Below the pieces are notes generated by a model. The model was not told the origin of the DNA and searched no databases. It was given only the letters and a program-made list of their open reading frames with translations. From assembly GCA_017462505.1 (NCBI GenBank), contig JAFTQY010000011.1, positions 1 to 20,943 of the forward strand: 20,943 nt of DNA, given 5' to 3'. Shown here piece after piece: positions 1-9,058 of the stretch (the stretch's first letter is position 1; every line of letters begins with the position of its first letter). The position numbers were made by a program, and so were the translations under genes. The stretch comes from Clostridia bacterium. GTDB lineage: Bacteria > Bacillota_A > Clostridia > Christensenellales > Borkfalkiaceae.

Positions 1-388
1 AGAAAGGCGAACCTACAACGCCCATCGAATAAGGGATAACGTACATCGTTCTGCCCTTGTATGCGCCTTTTGCAATTTCGTTTACCATTGCATACGCTTC
101 TTTGGGCGCTTTCCATTTCACGATGGAATGAGGAAGTGCGTCCTCTTCGTTTTCACAGCAAATAAAGGTTCTGTCCTCTACGCGGGCAACGTCGTTTTCC
201 GCCGTTCTGTGATAGTAGCAATCGGGAAGCTTTTCCTGGTTGAGCTTGATGATCTCGCCCGTAGCGCAAGCCTCTTCGCGAAGCGCGTCGCGCTGGCAAT
301 CGCTACCGTCGATCCAAACCACTTTGTCGGGCTGTGCAAAAGCCTCGACGTCCGCAACAAATTGAAGAACTTTTTTGTTGTTAGTCAT
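1..388 (-). CDS. pckG: Phosphoenolpyruvate carboxykinase (GTP), N-terminal part, cut by window edge
   Basis: GTP-dependent PEP carboxykinase interconverts oxaloacetate and phosphoenolpyruvate in the cytoplasm, linking the C4 acid pool to gluconeogenesis. About 129 N-terminal residues are visible and read without a stop to the left edge, so the remaining three quarters or more lies outside. The start MTNNKKVLQFVADVEAF, the segment PDKVVWIDGS, the block NDVARVEDRTFIC and the strongly diagnostic GRTMYVIPYSMGVVGSP (residues about 112-128) are typical of the GTP enzyme and not of the ATP-dependent family. The ATG at 388 is preceded by AGGAGA with good spacing. A consensus-like promoter lies about 100 bases upstream. 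The gene is divergent from the small plus-strand gene beginning at 694. Identification is confident; completeness and downstream context cannot be judged. Confidence 0.93.
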   Translation of the reverse strand, partial: MTNNKKVLQFVADVEAFAQPDKVVWIDGSDCQRDALREEACATGEIIKLNQEKLPDCYYHRTAENDVARVEDRTFICCENEEDALPHSIVKWKAPKEAYAMVNEIAKGAYKGRTMYVIPYSMGVVGSPF

Positions 389-486
389 AATGTATCTCCT
401 TTGAAAATAATTTTCTTTTTTTTACTTGTTTGTTTTTATTTTTCGGCTGATTTTCAGGCAAAAGTTCGCCCTTGTATGCCGAGTAT

Positions 487-515
487 ATTATATCATAAAA
501 AAAACGGAAAGTAAA
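487..515 (-). promoter_or_regulatory. Sigma-A-like promoter of pckG
   Basis: On the minus strand a TTTACT -35 box (510-515) is followed by a 17-base spacer and a perfect TATAAT -10 box (487-492). TG one base upstream of the -10 makes it an extended -10. The predicted start lies near 480, giving a leader of about 90 bases before pckG. An 11-base inverted repeat (500-510 and 534-544) overlaps the -35 side and could be an operator. Confidence 0.75.
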
Positions 516-568
516 CAGTTTTATTACAAAAATTTTCCGTTTTTGGAAAAAAACATGGCAGTCCCCCC

Positions 569-596
569 TTGACAGGGATTTTTTTTGTGGTATACT
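569..596 (+). promoter_or_regulatory. Sigma-A-like promoter of the small gene at 694
   Basis: A perfect TTGACA (569-574) and TATACT (591-596) are separated by 16 bases. Transcription would start near 603, leaving a leader of about 90 bases before the ATG at 694. The promoter is divergent from the pckG promoter in the 305-base intergenic region. The rest of that region is AT-rich, and I saw no gene or riboswitch in it. Confidence 0.7.
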
Positions 597-693
597 ACCC
601 GTCCGCTCCCCGAAAACCGCTCTTTTACGCCCCTCTTAATCTCGGTATTTTTTGGAATTTTTAACGCATACTGGAAAAAGGAGATCTTCTATT

Positions 694-999
694 ATGGAAA
701 AAACGAAATATTCGGACAACCGTCTTGCGGAGGAATACGATTTGATCGTGCTTGTCAACAACACCCTTTCAGAGCGCGGATTTCCAAGAGGAACGCTTGG
801 CACGCTCACCTATTCGTACACGGGCAAACGCCGCCCTTTTTACGCTCTTTTATCCCGCGCAGACGGCGTGCGCACGGAAGAGCCATTGCACCTGCACGAT
901 TTTCGGGTGTTAAACGCCGAGAATTGCCGCGACCGCGTTTTGATCGCGGAATATGCCGCCGCCCTTTCCCGCCCGCCAAAATCCGCGCAGGGCTATTAA
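694..999 (+). CDS. Small hypothetical protein, possibly SH3-barrel-like (DUF4926-type pattern)
   Basis: This encodes 101 residues with no signal peptide, membrane segment or cysteine pair motif. I do not recognise the family with certainty. The N-terminal half (EYDLIVLVNNTLSERGFPRGTLGTLTYSY) has the hydrophobic/Gly-turn pattern of small SH3-like barrels of the DUF4926 kind, in which a short beta sheet is followed by G-x-x-G-T-hydrophobic. This is a resemblance only. The C-terminal part is Arg-rich and probably helical (RDRVLIAEYAAALSR). The ATG at 694 is chosen because AAGGAG lies 10 bases upstream; an in-frame ATG at 652 has no such site. The gene has its own TTGACA/TATACT promoter, and proB has a separate promoter downstream, so it appears monocistronic. 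No function is proposed. Confidence 0.7.
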   Translation: MEKTKYSDNRLAEEYDLIVLVNNTLSERGFPRGTLGTLTYSYTGKRRPFYALLSRADGVRTEEPLHLHDFRVLNAENCRDRVLIAEYAAALSRPPKSAQGY

Positions 1000-1090
1000 C
1001 AGTTTGCGTTCCTTTTTATAATTTCATGCGATTTTTCGCCGATTTTCACCGATTTTCGCGTTTTTCTTGCCCTTTCTTGCTTTTTCCCGC

Positions 1091-1119
1091 TTGACAAAAG
1101 GGGCTTCTCGCGTTATACT
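1091..1119 (+). promoter_or_regulatory. Promoter of the proBAC operon
   Basis: A perfect TTGACA (1091-1096) is followed after 17 bases by TATACT (1114-1119). A second TATAAT at 1119-1124 would need a 22-base spacer and is less likely. The leader of about 55 bases can form an imperfect hairpin (1131-1143 pairing with 1151-1165) just upstream of the proB ribosome site. No T-box or attenuator peptide was found. Confidence 0.75.
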
Positions 1120-1181
1120 ATAATGTATAATCGAAAAATCGGTTTATTTTACCGTTTTTTATCGAAAAAAGGAATTACGAC

Positions 1182-1949
1182 ATGAGATTAGTGATCAAAG
1201 TGGGCACTTCGACGCTCGCGCACGAAACGGGAAAACTGAATATCAAACGCACGAACGCCCTTTGCGGCGTGATCAGCGATCTGAAAAACGCGGGAAACGA
1301 AGTGATTTTGGTGTCCTCGGGCGCGATCGGCATGGGGGTTGGAAAGCTCGGTTTGGCGGAAAAGCCAAAGGATATTCCCACAAAACAGGCGGCGGCTGCC
1401 GTCGGGCAATGCGAGCTGATGTATACGTACGACCGCACCTTTACCGAATTTGGGCACACGGTGGCGCAGATACTTTTGACGGGGTCGGATTTTTCCGCCG
1501 AGGATCGGCACGAGAATTTTACGAACACTCTGTTTCGGCTGTTGGAACTGGGCGTGTTGCCTATCATCAACGAAAACGACACCATCGCCACCGAGGAGAT
1601 CAAGGTGGGCGACAACGACACCCTTTCCGCGCTTGTTGCGGCGAGCGCAAAAGCGGATTTGCTGGTCATTTTATCCGACGTGGACGGCTTATATTCCGCC
1701 GACCCGCATAAGGACGAGAACGCGAAGCTGATCGAACGGGTAGACGGTTGCCCCGAAACGTTGTTTGCGTTGGCGGGCGGAGAAGGCTCTGCGCTGGGCA
1801 CGGGGGGCATGAGAACGAAATTGAAAGCGGCAAAGCTCTGCGTGGAAAACGGCGCGGACATGGTGATCGCAAACGGCGAAGACCCCGAAATTTTATATGA
1901 GATTGTAGGCGGGAATTTGGGCGGGTACACCCGATTTTTCGCGGAGTGA
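1182..1949 (+). CDS. proB: Glutamate 5-kinase, short form without PUA domain
   Basis: This enzyme phosphorylates L-glutamate to gamma-glutamyl phosphate, the first and usually feedback-inhibited step of proline synthesis. The 255 residues form a single amino-acid-kinase domain: KVGTS near the start (6-10), the VSSGAIGMG loop (44-52), the NENDT segment (130-134), the SDVDGLY segment (165-171) and the glycine-rich GTGGMRTK signature (206-213). The protein ends soon after this domain, so the C-terminal PUA domain of the roughly 370-residue E. coli-type enzyme is absent, as in many Gram-positive ProB proteins. The ATG at 1182 follows an AAAAAAGGA site. It is first in the operon; proA begins 5 bases after its stop, with the proA ribosome site inside the end of proB. 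Confidence 0.95.
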   Translation: MRLVIKVGTSTLAHETGKLNIKRTNALCGVISDLKNAGNEVILVSSGAIGMGVGKLGLAEKPKDIPTKQAAAAVGQCELMYTYDRTFTEFGHTVAQILLTGSDFSAEDRHENFTNTLFRLLELGVLPIINENDTIATEEIKVGDNDTLSALVAASAKADLLVILSDVDGLYSADPHKDENAKLIERVDGCPETLFALAGGEGSALGTGGMRTKLKAAKLCVENGADMVIANGEDPEILYEIVGGNLGGYTRFFAE

Positions 1950-1954
1950 AAAAT

Positions 1955-3226
1955 ATGAAAACGACTTTGGAAATTTTAAAAAGCGCAAAGGCGGCGGCTG
2001 TGGGCTTGGGTATTTTGTCCCCCGCCGTAAAAAATAAAGCGCTCCTTGCCATGGCGGACGCCTTGGAAGAGAACGCGGAAAAAATTTTGGCGGCGAACGC
2101 CGCGGACGTGAAAAACGCGACGGGCGTTTTGCCCGACGTAATGATCGATCGGTTGCGGTTGGATACAAAACGTATCGCGGGCATGGCGCAGGGTATCCGC
2201 GAGGTTGCCGATTTACCCGACCCCGTGGGTACGGTGTTGGACGAAACGACGTTGAAAAACGGACTCATCGTTACCAAAAAGCGCGTGCCCTTGGGGGTAG
2301 TCGGCATCATTTACGAGAGCCGTCCTAACGTGACCTCGGATGCGGGCGCTCTGTGCTTTAAAAGCGGCAACGTTTGCGTGTTGCGCGGGGGACGTGACGC
2401 GTTCAACTCCTCTTTCGCGATTGTAGAGGTAATGAAAAACGCTCTGCTTAGCGAGGGGCTGAACCCCGATTTTATCAATATTGTCGAGGACGTTTCGAGG
2501 CAAAGCGCAAACGAAATGATGACGGCGGTCGGGTACATAGACGCGCTGATACCGCGCGGGGGCGCGGGCTTGATACGCGCTTGCGTGGAAAACGCGAAAG
2601 TCCCCTGCATTGAAACGGGCACGGGGATCTGCCACGTGTACGTAGATAAATGCGCGGCGATCGAAAAGGCTTTGAAAATTATCGAAAACGCCAAGACCTC
2701 CCGTCCGTCCGTGTGCAACGCCGAAGAGGTTTGTCTTGTACATGAAAATATCGCCGAAGATTTCCTGCCCCTGTTGCACGAGCGGCTGTGTATCGACCGC
2801 GCGGCAAAGGGTTTACCGAGCGTGGAGCTGCGTTGCGACGAAAAGGCATACGCGATTTTAAATGGTAAAAATTCCGTTGCCAAAGCAAGCGACAAAGATT
2901 TCGACACCGAATTTTTGGATTATATTTTGGCGGTCAAGGTGGTCGCAAGCGGCGACGAGGCAATCGAACATATCGGCGCGCACTCGACGGGACACAGCGA
3001 TTGTATCGTGAGCGAGGATAGCGCGCTTTGCGACAAGTTTGCCCTTTGCGTGGACAGCGCGGCGGTATATATCAACGCGTCCACCCGTTTTACCGACGGC
3101 GGCGAGTTCGGCAAGGGGTGCGAGATTGGGATTTCTACGCAAAAGCTGCATGCGCGCGGGCCGATGGGGTTGGAAGAGCTTTGCTCTTATAAATATATCG
3201 TCAAGGGCGACGGACAGGTGAGATAA
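1955..3226 (+). CDS. proA: Gamma-glutamyl phosphate reductase (glutamate-5-semialdehyde dehydrogenase)
   Basis: ProA reduces gamma-glutamyl phosphate with NADPH to glutamate-5-semialdehyde, which cyclises to pyrroline-5-carboxylate. The 423-residue length is normal for the family (about 415-425). An aldehyde-dehydrogenase-fold NADP region is followed by the active-site segment [10 protein letters not shown], with the expected catalytic Cys near residue 254. Residues about 330-351 (V-x5[16 protein letters not shown]) match the family signature exactly. The ATG at 1955 is preferred because GGAG (1943-1946) sits 8 bases upstream; a GTG at 1946 overlapping the proB stop is in frame but lacks a ribosome site. 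The very short gaps to proB and proC indicate one transcript. Confidence 0.96.
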   Translation: MKTTLEILKSAKAAAVGLGILSPAVKNKALLAMADALEENAEKILAANAADVKNATGVLPDVMIDRLRLDTKRIAGMAQGIREVADLPDPVGTVLDETTLKNGLIVTKKRVPLGVVGIIYESRPNVTSDAGALCFKSGNVCVLRGGRDAFNSSFAIVEVMKNALLSEGLNPDFINIVEDVSRQSANEMMTAVGYIDALIPRGGAGLIRACVENAKVPCIETGTGICHVYVDKCAAIEKALKIIENAKTSRPSVCNAEEVCLVHENIAEDFLPLLHERLCIDRAAKGLPSVELRCDEKAYAILNGKNSVAKASDKDFDTEFLDYILAVKVVASGDEAIEHIGAHSTGHSDCIVSEDSALCDKFALCVDSAAVYINASTRFTDGGEFGKGCEIGISTQKLHARGPMGLEELCSYKYIVKGDGQVR

Positions 3227-3238
3227 GGAGAAAAAATC

Positions 3239-4036
3239 ATGAAATACACGCTTGGGTTTATCGGTTGCGGAAATATGGGCGGCGCGTTGGTGCAAGCCGC
3301 CGCAAAGTCCGTGGACGGCGGGAAGATCGCCGTTTGTGATTTCGACAAAGCGAAAGTGGAAAAATTTGAAAAGAAGCTGGGCGCGGTGGGTACGACGGCG
3401 CGGGATATCGCCGAAAACGCGAAATTTATCGTTTTGGCGGTGAAACCGCAGGTGATGGAAAGCGCGATTGCGGATTTTGCGGATATTTTGCGCGCGAGGG
3501 CGGACGTGACCGTGGTAACGATCGCCGCGGGGCTGTCGATCGGCGCGATCCGTTCATTTATCGGCGCGGATTTACCCGCGATCCGTATCATGCCCAACAC
3601 CCCCGTTGCGCTGGGCGCGGGCATGATCTTATACACGGTAGCGGACGTTTGCGAAGGCGCGGAAGAGGAATTTTTAGCGGCATTTGCAAAAGCGGGCGTT
3701 TTTGATAAACTCCCCGAAGATAAGATCGACGCGGGCAGCGCGTTGTCGGGCTGTGGCCCTGCGTTTGTGTACGCGTTTGCCGAGGCGCTCGCCGACGGCG
3801 GCGTGGAATGCGGCGTGCCCCGCGATAAAGCGGCGTTGTACGCGGCGCAGACCTTGCTGGGTGCGGCGGAAATGCTGCTGGAATACGGTCATCCCGCCGA
3901 TTTAAAGGACGCGGTGTGCTCCCCGGGCGGTACGACGATCGCAGGGATACACGCCTTGGAAAAGGCAGGGTTTAGAGGCGCGACGATCGAAGCGGTCACC
4001 GCGGCGTATAAACGGACGTTGGAACTCAAAAAATAA
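3239..4036 (+). CDS. proC: Pyrroline-5-carboxylate reductase
   Basis: ProC carries out the last step of proline synthesis, NAD(P)H-dependent reduction of pyrroline-5-carboxylate to L-proline. The 265-residue length is typical. The N-terminal Rossmann loop GCGNMG lies at residues 9-14. NTPVALGAGM and the SALSGCGPAFVYAFAEAL helix follow in the middle, and the C-terminal family signature, which includes SPGGTTIAGIHALE, is intact. The ATG at 3239 follows AAGGAG, and only 12 bases separate it from proA. The gene completes a three-enzyme route from glutamate to proline in one operon, which ends at the bidirectional terminator near 4151-4190. Confidence 0.96.
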   Translation: MKYTLGFIGCGNMGGALVQAAAKSVDGGKIAVCDFDKAKVEKFEKKLGAVGTTARDIAENAKFIVLAVKPQVMESAIADFADILRARADVTVVTIAAGLSIGAIRSFIGADLPAIRIMPNTPVALGAGMILYTVADVCEGAEEEFLAAFAKAGVFDKLPEDKIDAGSALSGCGPAFVYAFAEALADGGVECGVPRDKAALYAAQTLLGAAEMLLEYGHPADLKDAVCSPGGTTIAGIHALEKAGFRGATIEAVTAAYKRTLELKK

Positions 4037-4150
4037 AAGATAATCTTTTAGCTAGTTTAGCTAGTCTTACAACTTTTTCGCCCGTGTTTTTATTATCGCA
4101 CGTATCGGTTTGAGATATCATATTTGATTCTATTTTTTACAATAATAAAA

Positions 4151-4190
4151 AGAGCGTTCACCGCGATACGGTAACGCCCTTTTTTATTTT
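4151..4190. terminator. Bidirectional rho-independent terminator between proC and uvrA
   Basis: GCGTT (4154-4158) plus ACCG (4160-4163) pair with CGGT (4169-4172) plus AACGC (4173-4177) around a CGATA loop, with one bulged C. Outer A-T and G-C pairs extend the stem. A T-run follows on the plus strand (4180-4190), and the AAAAA at 4147-4151 gives a T-run on the minus strand. It therefore serves the convergent proBAC and uvrBA operons. Confidence 0.85.
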
Positions 4191-4200
4191 TATCTGTTTT

Positions 4201-7017
4201 TTATAACACTTTTTTCAGGAACTGACCCGTGTAGCTGTTTTCCACCTTTGCCACTTCTTCGGGTGTGCCTTGGCACACGATCGTCCCGCCGCCGTCGCCC
4301 CCCTCAGGTCCAAGGTCAATGATATAGTCCGCCGTTTTGATCACGTCCAAATTATGCTCGATAACGAGAACGCTGTTGCCGCCCTCTCTAAGCTGTAACA
4401 AAATCTTGATCAGCTTGTCCACGTCGTAGCTGTGCAAGCCCGTCGTCGGCTCGTCCAAGATATACAGCGTTTTGCCCGTCGAGCGTTTGGCAAGCTCGGT
4501 GGCAAGCTTGACCCGTTGCGCCTCGCCGCCCGACAGCGTGGTGGAGCTCTGCCCCAGCTTGATATACCCAAGCCCCACGTCATTGAGGGTTTTTATCTTG
4601 TTATAAATCGTCGGCACGGGCGCGAAAAATTCGCACGCCTCTTCCACCGTCATATCCAGCACGTCGGCAATACTCTTACCCTTGTATTTGACCTCGATCG
4701 TTTCACGATTATAGCGTTTGCCGCCGCACACCTCGCACGGCACGAAAATATCGGGCAAGAAGTGCATTTCGATCTTGATAATGCCGTCGCCAAAGCAATG
4801 CTCGCACCTGCCCCCCGAAACGTTGAACGAGAACCGTCCCGCCTTATACCCGCGCTCTTTCGCGTCGGGCGTCATAGCAAACAAATCGCGGATCGCGTTG
4901 AAAACCCCCGTATACGTGGCGGGATTACTGCGCGGCGTTCTGCCAATCGGCGATTGATCGATCGCGATCACCTTGTCGAAATATTCCACGCCCTCCGCCT
5001 TATCGTACGCGCCGAGCTTGTGTTTCGCGCCGTTGTGCGTGTTGGCAAGCAGGGGATAAACGATTTCGTTGACGAGGCTGGATTTACCGCTCCCCGATAC
5101 CCCCGTTACCGCCGTGATCAAGCCCACGGGCACGTTCACGTCGATATTTTTTAAATTGTTCTGCTTGCAACCGCTAAGTTTTAACCACTTATTTGACGGC
5201 TCTTTCCGAACGAGCGGCGTTTCGATCTTCCGTCTGCCCGCAAGGTAGTCGCCCGTGATCGAGCGCGGCTCGTTCATGATATCTTCTTGCGTGCCGCAAG
5301 CTACCACCTCGCCGCCGTGTACCCCCGCTTTCGGCCCGATATCCACGATATAATCCGCCGCGCGCATGGTGTCCTCGTCGTGCTCGACGACGATCAGCGT
5401 GTTGCCCAGATCACGCAAGCCTTTCAGCGAGTTTAACAGCTTTTCGTTGTCCCGCTGGTGCAGACCGATACTCGGCTCGTCCAAGATATACAGCACCCCC
5501 GTCAGCGCGCTGCCGATCTGCGTGGCAAGACGGATACGCTGGCTTTCGCCGCCCGACAAGGTCACCGCGGTACGGGTCAGAGTCAAATAGTTCAAGCCCA
5601 CGTTCCGCAAAAAGCCCAGACGGTTGTTGATTTCCTTGATGATCGCGTCGGCGATCAGGTGTTGCGTTTTGGTGAGTTTCGTCAGCAAATCGTCCATGAA
5701 ATCGCAAAGGTTATCCACGGACATTTCGCACAGCTCCCAGATATTTTTGCCGCCGACGTACACCGACAACGCCTCTTTTTTCAGACGTTTTCCGTGGCAG
5801 CCGTCGCAGGGCGCGCTGCGCATCAGCCGTTCGATATCGCTCTTGACTCCGTCCGAGGTCGTCGTGCCGTAACGGCGCTGCATGTTGTTGACGTAGCCCT
5901 CCCAATGTTTTTTAAAGCTCCCCGAAAAGGAACGGGTTTGGTAGTGCATATCCACCGTTTTATCGCTACCGTACATGAGGATATCGTAAATCCCCTCGGG
6001 CAAATCCTTGACGGGCACGTCCAGCGAAAAGTCGTACGCTTTCGACAGCGCGGAAAGCTCCATCAGCGCCATCGTGCCCGAGCCCAAATTCCAGCCCGTG
6101 ACCTTCATCGCGCCTTCGCGCAAGGTCTTGTTTTTATCGGGACAGATCAGGTCGGGATCGACAAAGCTCTTAAAGCCCAAGCCCGAACAGACGGGGCAAG
6201 CCCCGTACACGGTATTGAACGAAAACATTCTCGGTTCGATTTCTTCCAGCGAAATCCCGCAATCGGGGCAGGCGTAATTGACCGAATACAAATCCTCTTT
6301 GCCCTCGCAATCGATCACGACCAGCCCGTCGGCAAGCTTTAACGCCGCCTCCAAGCTGTCCGTCAACCGCTTTTGCACGGTCGGCTTTACCACCAGACGA
6401 TCCACGACGACGGAAATATTGTGCTTGATATTCTTTTCCAGCTTGATCTCTTCTTGCAGATCGTATACGATCCCGTCGATCTTCACCCTGCCGTAGCCGC
6501 TCTTTTTAAAGCCTTTCAGCTCCTTGACGTACTCCCCTTTTCTGCCGCGCACGACGGGGGCGTTGATCAAAATTTTGCTCCCCTCGGGCATTGCCATCAC
6601 CTGATCGCAGATCTCGTCTACCGTCTGACGGCGGATTTCTCTGCCGCATTTCGGACAATGGGGCACGCCGATCCGCGCGAACAGCAGACGGAAATAATCG
6701 TAAATTTCCGTGACCGTACCCACCGTCGAACGGGGGTTGCGCGAGGTCGTTTTTTGGTCGATGGAAATGGCGGGCGAAAGCCCGTCGATACTCTCGACGT
6801 CCGGTTTTTCCATCTGCCCCAAAAACTGACGGGCGTAGGACGACAAGCTCTCGACGTACCGTCTTTGCCCCTCGGCAAAAATCGTGTCGAACGCCAAGGT
6901 CGATTTCCCGCTCCCCGACAGCCCCGTAAACACCGTGAGCTGGTTGCGGGGAATCGTCAAATCGACGTTTTTCAAATTATTTTCTTTTGCGCCTTTAATA
7001 ACGATATTTTCTTGCAT
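4201..7017 (-). CDS. uvrA: Excinuclease ABC subunit A
   Basis: UvrA is the damage-recognition ATPase of nucleotide excision repair; as a dimer it loads UvrB on lesions. The 938-residue length is normal. It has two ABC ATPase halves: Walker A GLSGSGKST (32-40) with signature LSGGESQR (487-494) and ILDEPSIGLH (511-520), then Walker A GVSGSGKSS (639-647) with signature LSGGEAQR (828-835) and ILDEPTTGLH (853-862). Two zinc modules are intact: CPDC/CPVC (250-253, 274-277) and CEHC/CEVC (738-741, 761-764). An additional CPKC lies at 121-124. The start ATG is preceded by AAAGGA. It lies 23 bases downstream of uvrB in the same operon and shares a terminator with proC. Confidence 0.97.
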   Translation of the reverse strand: MQENIVIKGAKENNLKNVDLTIPRNQLTVFTGLSGSGKSTLAFDTIFAEGQRRYVESLSSYARQFLGQMEKPDVESIDGLSPAISIDQKTTSRNPRSTVGTVTEIYDYFRLLFARIGVPHCPKCGREIRRQTVDEICDQVMAMPEGSKILINAPVVRGRKGEYVKELKGFKKSGYGRVKIDGIVYDLQEEIKLEKNIKHNISVVVDRLVVKPTVQKRLTDSLEAALKLADGLVVIDCEGKEDLYSVNYACPDCGISLEEIEPRMFSFNTVYGACPVCSGLGFKSFVDPDLICPDKNKTLREGAMKVTGWNLGSGTMALMELSALSKAYDFSLDVPVKDLPEGIYDILMYGSDKTVDMHYQTRSFSGSFKKHWEGYVNNMQRRYGTTTSDGVKSDIERLMRSAPCDGCHGKRLKKEALSVYVGGKNIWELCEMSVDNLCDFMDDLLTKLTKTQHLIADAIIKEINNRLGFLRNVGLNYLTLTRTAVTLSGGESQRIRLATQIGSALTGVLYILDEPSIGLHQRDNEKLLNSLKGLRDLGNTLIVVEHDEDTMRAADYIVDIGPKAGVHGGEVVACGTQEDIMNEPRSITGDYLAGRRKIETPLVRKEPSNKWLKLSGCKQNNLKNIDVNVPVGLITAVTGVSGSGKSSLVNEIVYPLLANTHNGAKHKLGAYDKAEGVEYFDKVIAIDQSPIGRTPRSNPATYTGVFNAIRDLFAMTPDAKERGYKAGRFSFNVSGGRCEHCFGDGIIKIEMHFLPDIFVPCEVCGGKRYNRETIEVKYKGKSIADVLDMTVEEACEFFAPVPTIYNKIKTLNDVGLGYIKLGQSSTTLSGGEAQRVKLATELAKRSTGKTLYILDEPTTGLHSYDVDKLIKILLQLREGGNSVLVIEHNLDVIKTADYIIDLGPEGGDGGGTIVCQGTPEEVAKVENSYTGQFLKKVL

Positions 7018-7040
7018 ATTGTATTTCCTTTGCCGCGCGG

Positions 7041-9005
7041 CTATTTGCGCGTTGCCTTGTGCAATTTCAGTTTTAACGCCGCGATCTTTTCGCGGATCTC
7101 GATCGCCCGTTCAAAATCCAGCTGTCCGCTTGCCACTTTCATCAGGGCTTTCAGCTTTTCGATCTCGTCGGGGATATCCTGCATTTTGATCTCGTCGTCC
7201 GTCTTTTTCTTGGTGATGACGAGGGTCGATTTTACGTCTTTGATGATCGTTTTGGGCACGATCCCGTGCGCCTTGTTGTATTCGTCCTGTATCTTGCGGC
7301 GGCGGTCGGTTTCCCCGATCGCCCGTTTCATGCTGTCCGTGATCACGTCGGCGTACATGATTACCCGCCCTTCGCTGTTACGCGCCGCACGCCCGATCGT
7401 TTGAATGAGCGAAGTGTCGCTACGCAAAAAGCCCTCCTTGTCCGCGTCCAAAATCGCGACGAGCTTTACCTCGGGCAAGTCCAAGCCCTCGCGAAGTAGG
7501 TTGATACCGCAAAGCACGTCAAACTCGCCGAGGCGCAAGCCGTTGACAATGTCGATACGCTCCAACGTGTCGATGTCGCTGTGCATGTATTTTACCTTGA
7601 TCGCATGTTCCTTTAAATAGTCGGTAAGCTCCTCCGCCATGCGCTTGGTGAGCGTCGTGATCAAGACACGTCCCCCATCGTTTACCACGGTTTTGATCTC
7701 GGAAAGCAGATCGTCGATCTGCCCCTTGGTCGGCTTTACCGTGATTTTCGGGTCGAGCAAGCCCGTCGGACGAATGAGCTGTTCCACCGTTTGCCCCGCC
7801 TGTTCTAATTCGTACGGGGCGGGGGTCGCGGACACGCAGACAAGCTGCGGCACGCGCGCGTCAAATTCCGCAAAGGTCAACGGGCGGTTATCAAACGCCG
7901 CCTGCATGCGGAAACCGTATTCCACGAGGTTTTTCTTGCGCGATAAATCGCCGTGGTACATGGCGCGGATCTGCGGTATGGTCATGTGGCTCTCGTCGAT
8001 AAACACCAAAAATTCCCCCGACGGGAAATAATCGAGCAGGGTAAACGAGGGCTGTCCCGGCTGTCTGCCGTCGAAATAGCGGCTGTAATTTTCAATGCCG
8101 CTGCAATAGCCGATCTCGCGCATCATTTCGAGGTCGTGCTCGGTGCGCTGTTTAAGGCGTTGCGCCTCCAAAATTTTGCCCTCTTCTTCAAAGGCGCGCA
8201 CTTCGCCGCGCAGATCCTCTTCGATCATAGCCAAAGCGCCGCGCAATTTTTCCGTGCCCACCGCGTACTGGCTGGCGGGGAAAATCGCCACGTGCGAAAG
8301 CTCGTTGAGCTTATTGCCCGTCAACGCCTCTACCTCGTAAATTTTTTCAATCTCGTCCCCCCAAAATTCGAGGCGAATCGCCACCTCAGAGTTGGACGCA
8401 GGGAAAATTTCCAGCGCGTCGCCGCGCACGCGAAAGGTCGCGCGGTGAAAATCCGTATCGTTGCGGGAATATTGCAACTCGATCAGCTTGCGCATGAGCT
8501 CGTTGCGTTCCCATTCCATACCCGGGCGCAAGGACAGCGACAAACGGAAATATTCCTCGGGCGCGCCCAGCCCGTAAATGCAGGACACCGACGCCACCAC
8601 GATCACGTCCTTGCGTTCCATCAGCGACCCCGTCGCGCTGTTGCGGAGTTTATCGATCTCGTCGTTCATGCTCAGGTCCTTTTCGATATACGTATCGGTG
8701 GACGGGATATAGCTTTCGGGTTGATAATAATCGTAATAGGACACGAAATATTCCACGCGGTTTTCGGGGAAAAATTCCCGAAACTCATTGCAAAGCTGCG
8801 CCGCGAGCGTTTTGTTATGCGCGATTACGAGGGTGGGGCGGTTGACGTTTTTAATCACGTTTGCCATCGTGAACGTCTTGCCGCTGCCCGTCACGCCCAC
8901 CAAAACCTGCGTGCGGATACCGTCCAAGACCCCTTCCGTCAGCTTTTCGATCGCCTGCGGCTGATCCCCCGTCGGAGCATACGGCGCGTGTAATTTAAAT
9001 TCCAT
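7041..9005 (-). CDS. uvrB: Excinuclease ABC subunit B
   Basis: UvrB is the helicase-like protein that verifies DNA damage and recruits UvrC. From the chosen start it has 654 residues, close to the usual 655-675. Walker A GVTGSGKT is at 37-44, the beta-hairpin segment rich in tyrosines and ending [12 protein letters not shown] at about 90-110, helicase motif II DESH at 337-340, SATPAPYE near 392-399, motif [10 protein letters not shown] at 535-542, and the C-terminal UVR motif that contacts UvrC at about 612-648. The ATG at 9005 is chosen because GGAGG lies 8-12 bases upstream; an in-frame upstream ATG at 9044 would add 13 residues but has no ribosome site and lies inside the putative SOS operator. 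It is first in the uvrBA operon. Confidence 0.97.
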   Translation of the reverse strand: MEFKLHAPYAPTGDQPQAIEKLTEGVLDGIRTQVLVGVTGSGKTFTMANVIKNVNRPTLVIAHNKTLAAQLCNEFREFFPENRVEYFVSYYDYYQPESYIPSTDTYIEKDLSMNDEIDKLRNSATGSLMERKDVIVVASVSCIYGLGAPEEYFRLSLSLRPGMEWERNELMRKLIELQYSRNDTDFHRATFRVRGDALEIFPASNSEVAIRLEFWGDEIEKIYEVEALTGNKLNELSHVAIFPASQYAVGTEKLRGALAMIEEDLRGEVRAFEEEGKILEAQRLKQRTEHDLEMMREIGYCSGIENYSRYFDGRQPGQPSFTLLDYFPSGEFLVFIDESHMTIPQIRAMYHGDLSRKKNLVEYGFRMQAAFDNRPLTFAEFDARVPQLVCVSATPAPYELEQAGQTVEQLIRPTGLLDPKITVKPTKGQIDDLLSEIKTVVNDGGRVLITTLTKRMAEELTDYLKEHAIKVKYMHSDIDTLERIDIVNGLRLGEFDVLCGINLLREGLDLPEVKLVAILDADKEGFLRSDTSLIQTIGRAARNSEGRVIMYADVITDSMKRAIGETDRRRKIQDEYNKAHGIVPKTIIKDVKSTLVITKKKTDDEIKMQDIPDEIEKLKALMKVASGQLDFERAIEIREKIAALKLKLHKATRK

Positions 9006-9037
9006 ATTGTCTTTCCTCCTTCGGGCGGATTTTTGTT

Positions 9038-9051
9038 CAAACAAATGTTTG
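9038..9051 (-). promoter_or_regulatory. Candidate LexA (SOS) box of uvrBA
   Basis: The palindrome CAAACAAATGTTTG matches the B. subtilis LexA/DinR consensus CGAACRNRYGTTYC at 12 of 14 positions, including the AAC-N4-GTT core. It lies immediately downstream of the -10 box, where a bound repressor would block transcription. uvrB is a known SOS gene in Firmicutes. The assignment is inferred from sequence only. Confidence 0.55.
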
Positions 9052-9058
9052 CGGATAT

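Noticed and set aside
128..514. Plus-strand open frame across the pckG start and promoter
   Set aside because: It is antisense to the clear PEP carboxykinase coding sequence and runs through its promoter.
1027..1060. Three tandem CGATTTT(T)C-C/A-like units before the proB promoter
   Set aside because: Units are short, imperfect and unevenly spaced, upstream of the -35 box; likely compositional.
585..1094. 169-codon plus-strand frame overlapping the small gene
   Set aside because: It overlaps the -10 box of the promoter and has no ribosome site; the 694-999 frame has a good one.
1131..1165. Leader hairpin before proB as an attenuator or T-box
   Set aside because: The stem is AT-rich and imperfect, has no T-box motif, no leader peptide and no T-run after it; kept only as a remark.
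1175..1930. Long open frame antisense to proB
   Set aside because: It mirrors the strongly supported proB frame, is Ser/Pro/Phe-rich with no domain pattern, and has no ribosome site.
1946..1954. GTG start for proA overlapping the proB stop
   Set aside because: The GGAG site lies 8 bases from the ATG at 1955 and would overlap the GTG itself.
4052..4073. TTAGCTAGTTTAGCTAGT short repeat after proC
   Set aside because: It is only a doubled 8-base CTAG-containing unit without wider structure, and too short to assign.
4432..9000. Several long plus-strand open frames (for example 5458-6342, 6373-7404, 7953-8993) opposite uvrA and uvrB
   Set aside because: Their His/Arg/Gln-rich translations are shadows of the GC-biased codon positions of uvrA and uvrB, with no family motif and no promoter or ribosome site.
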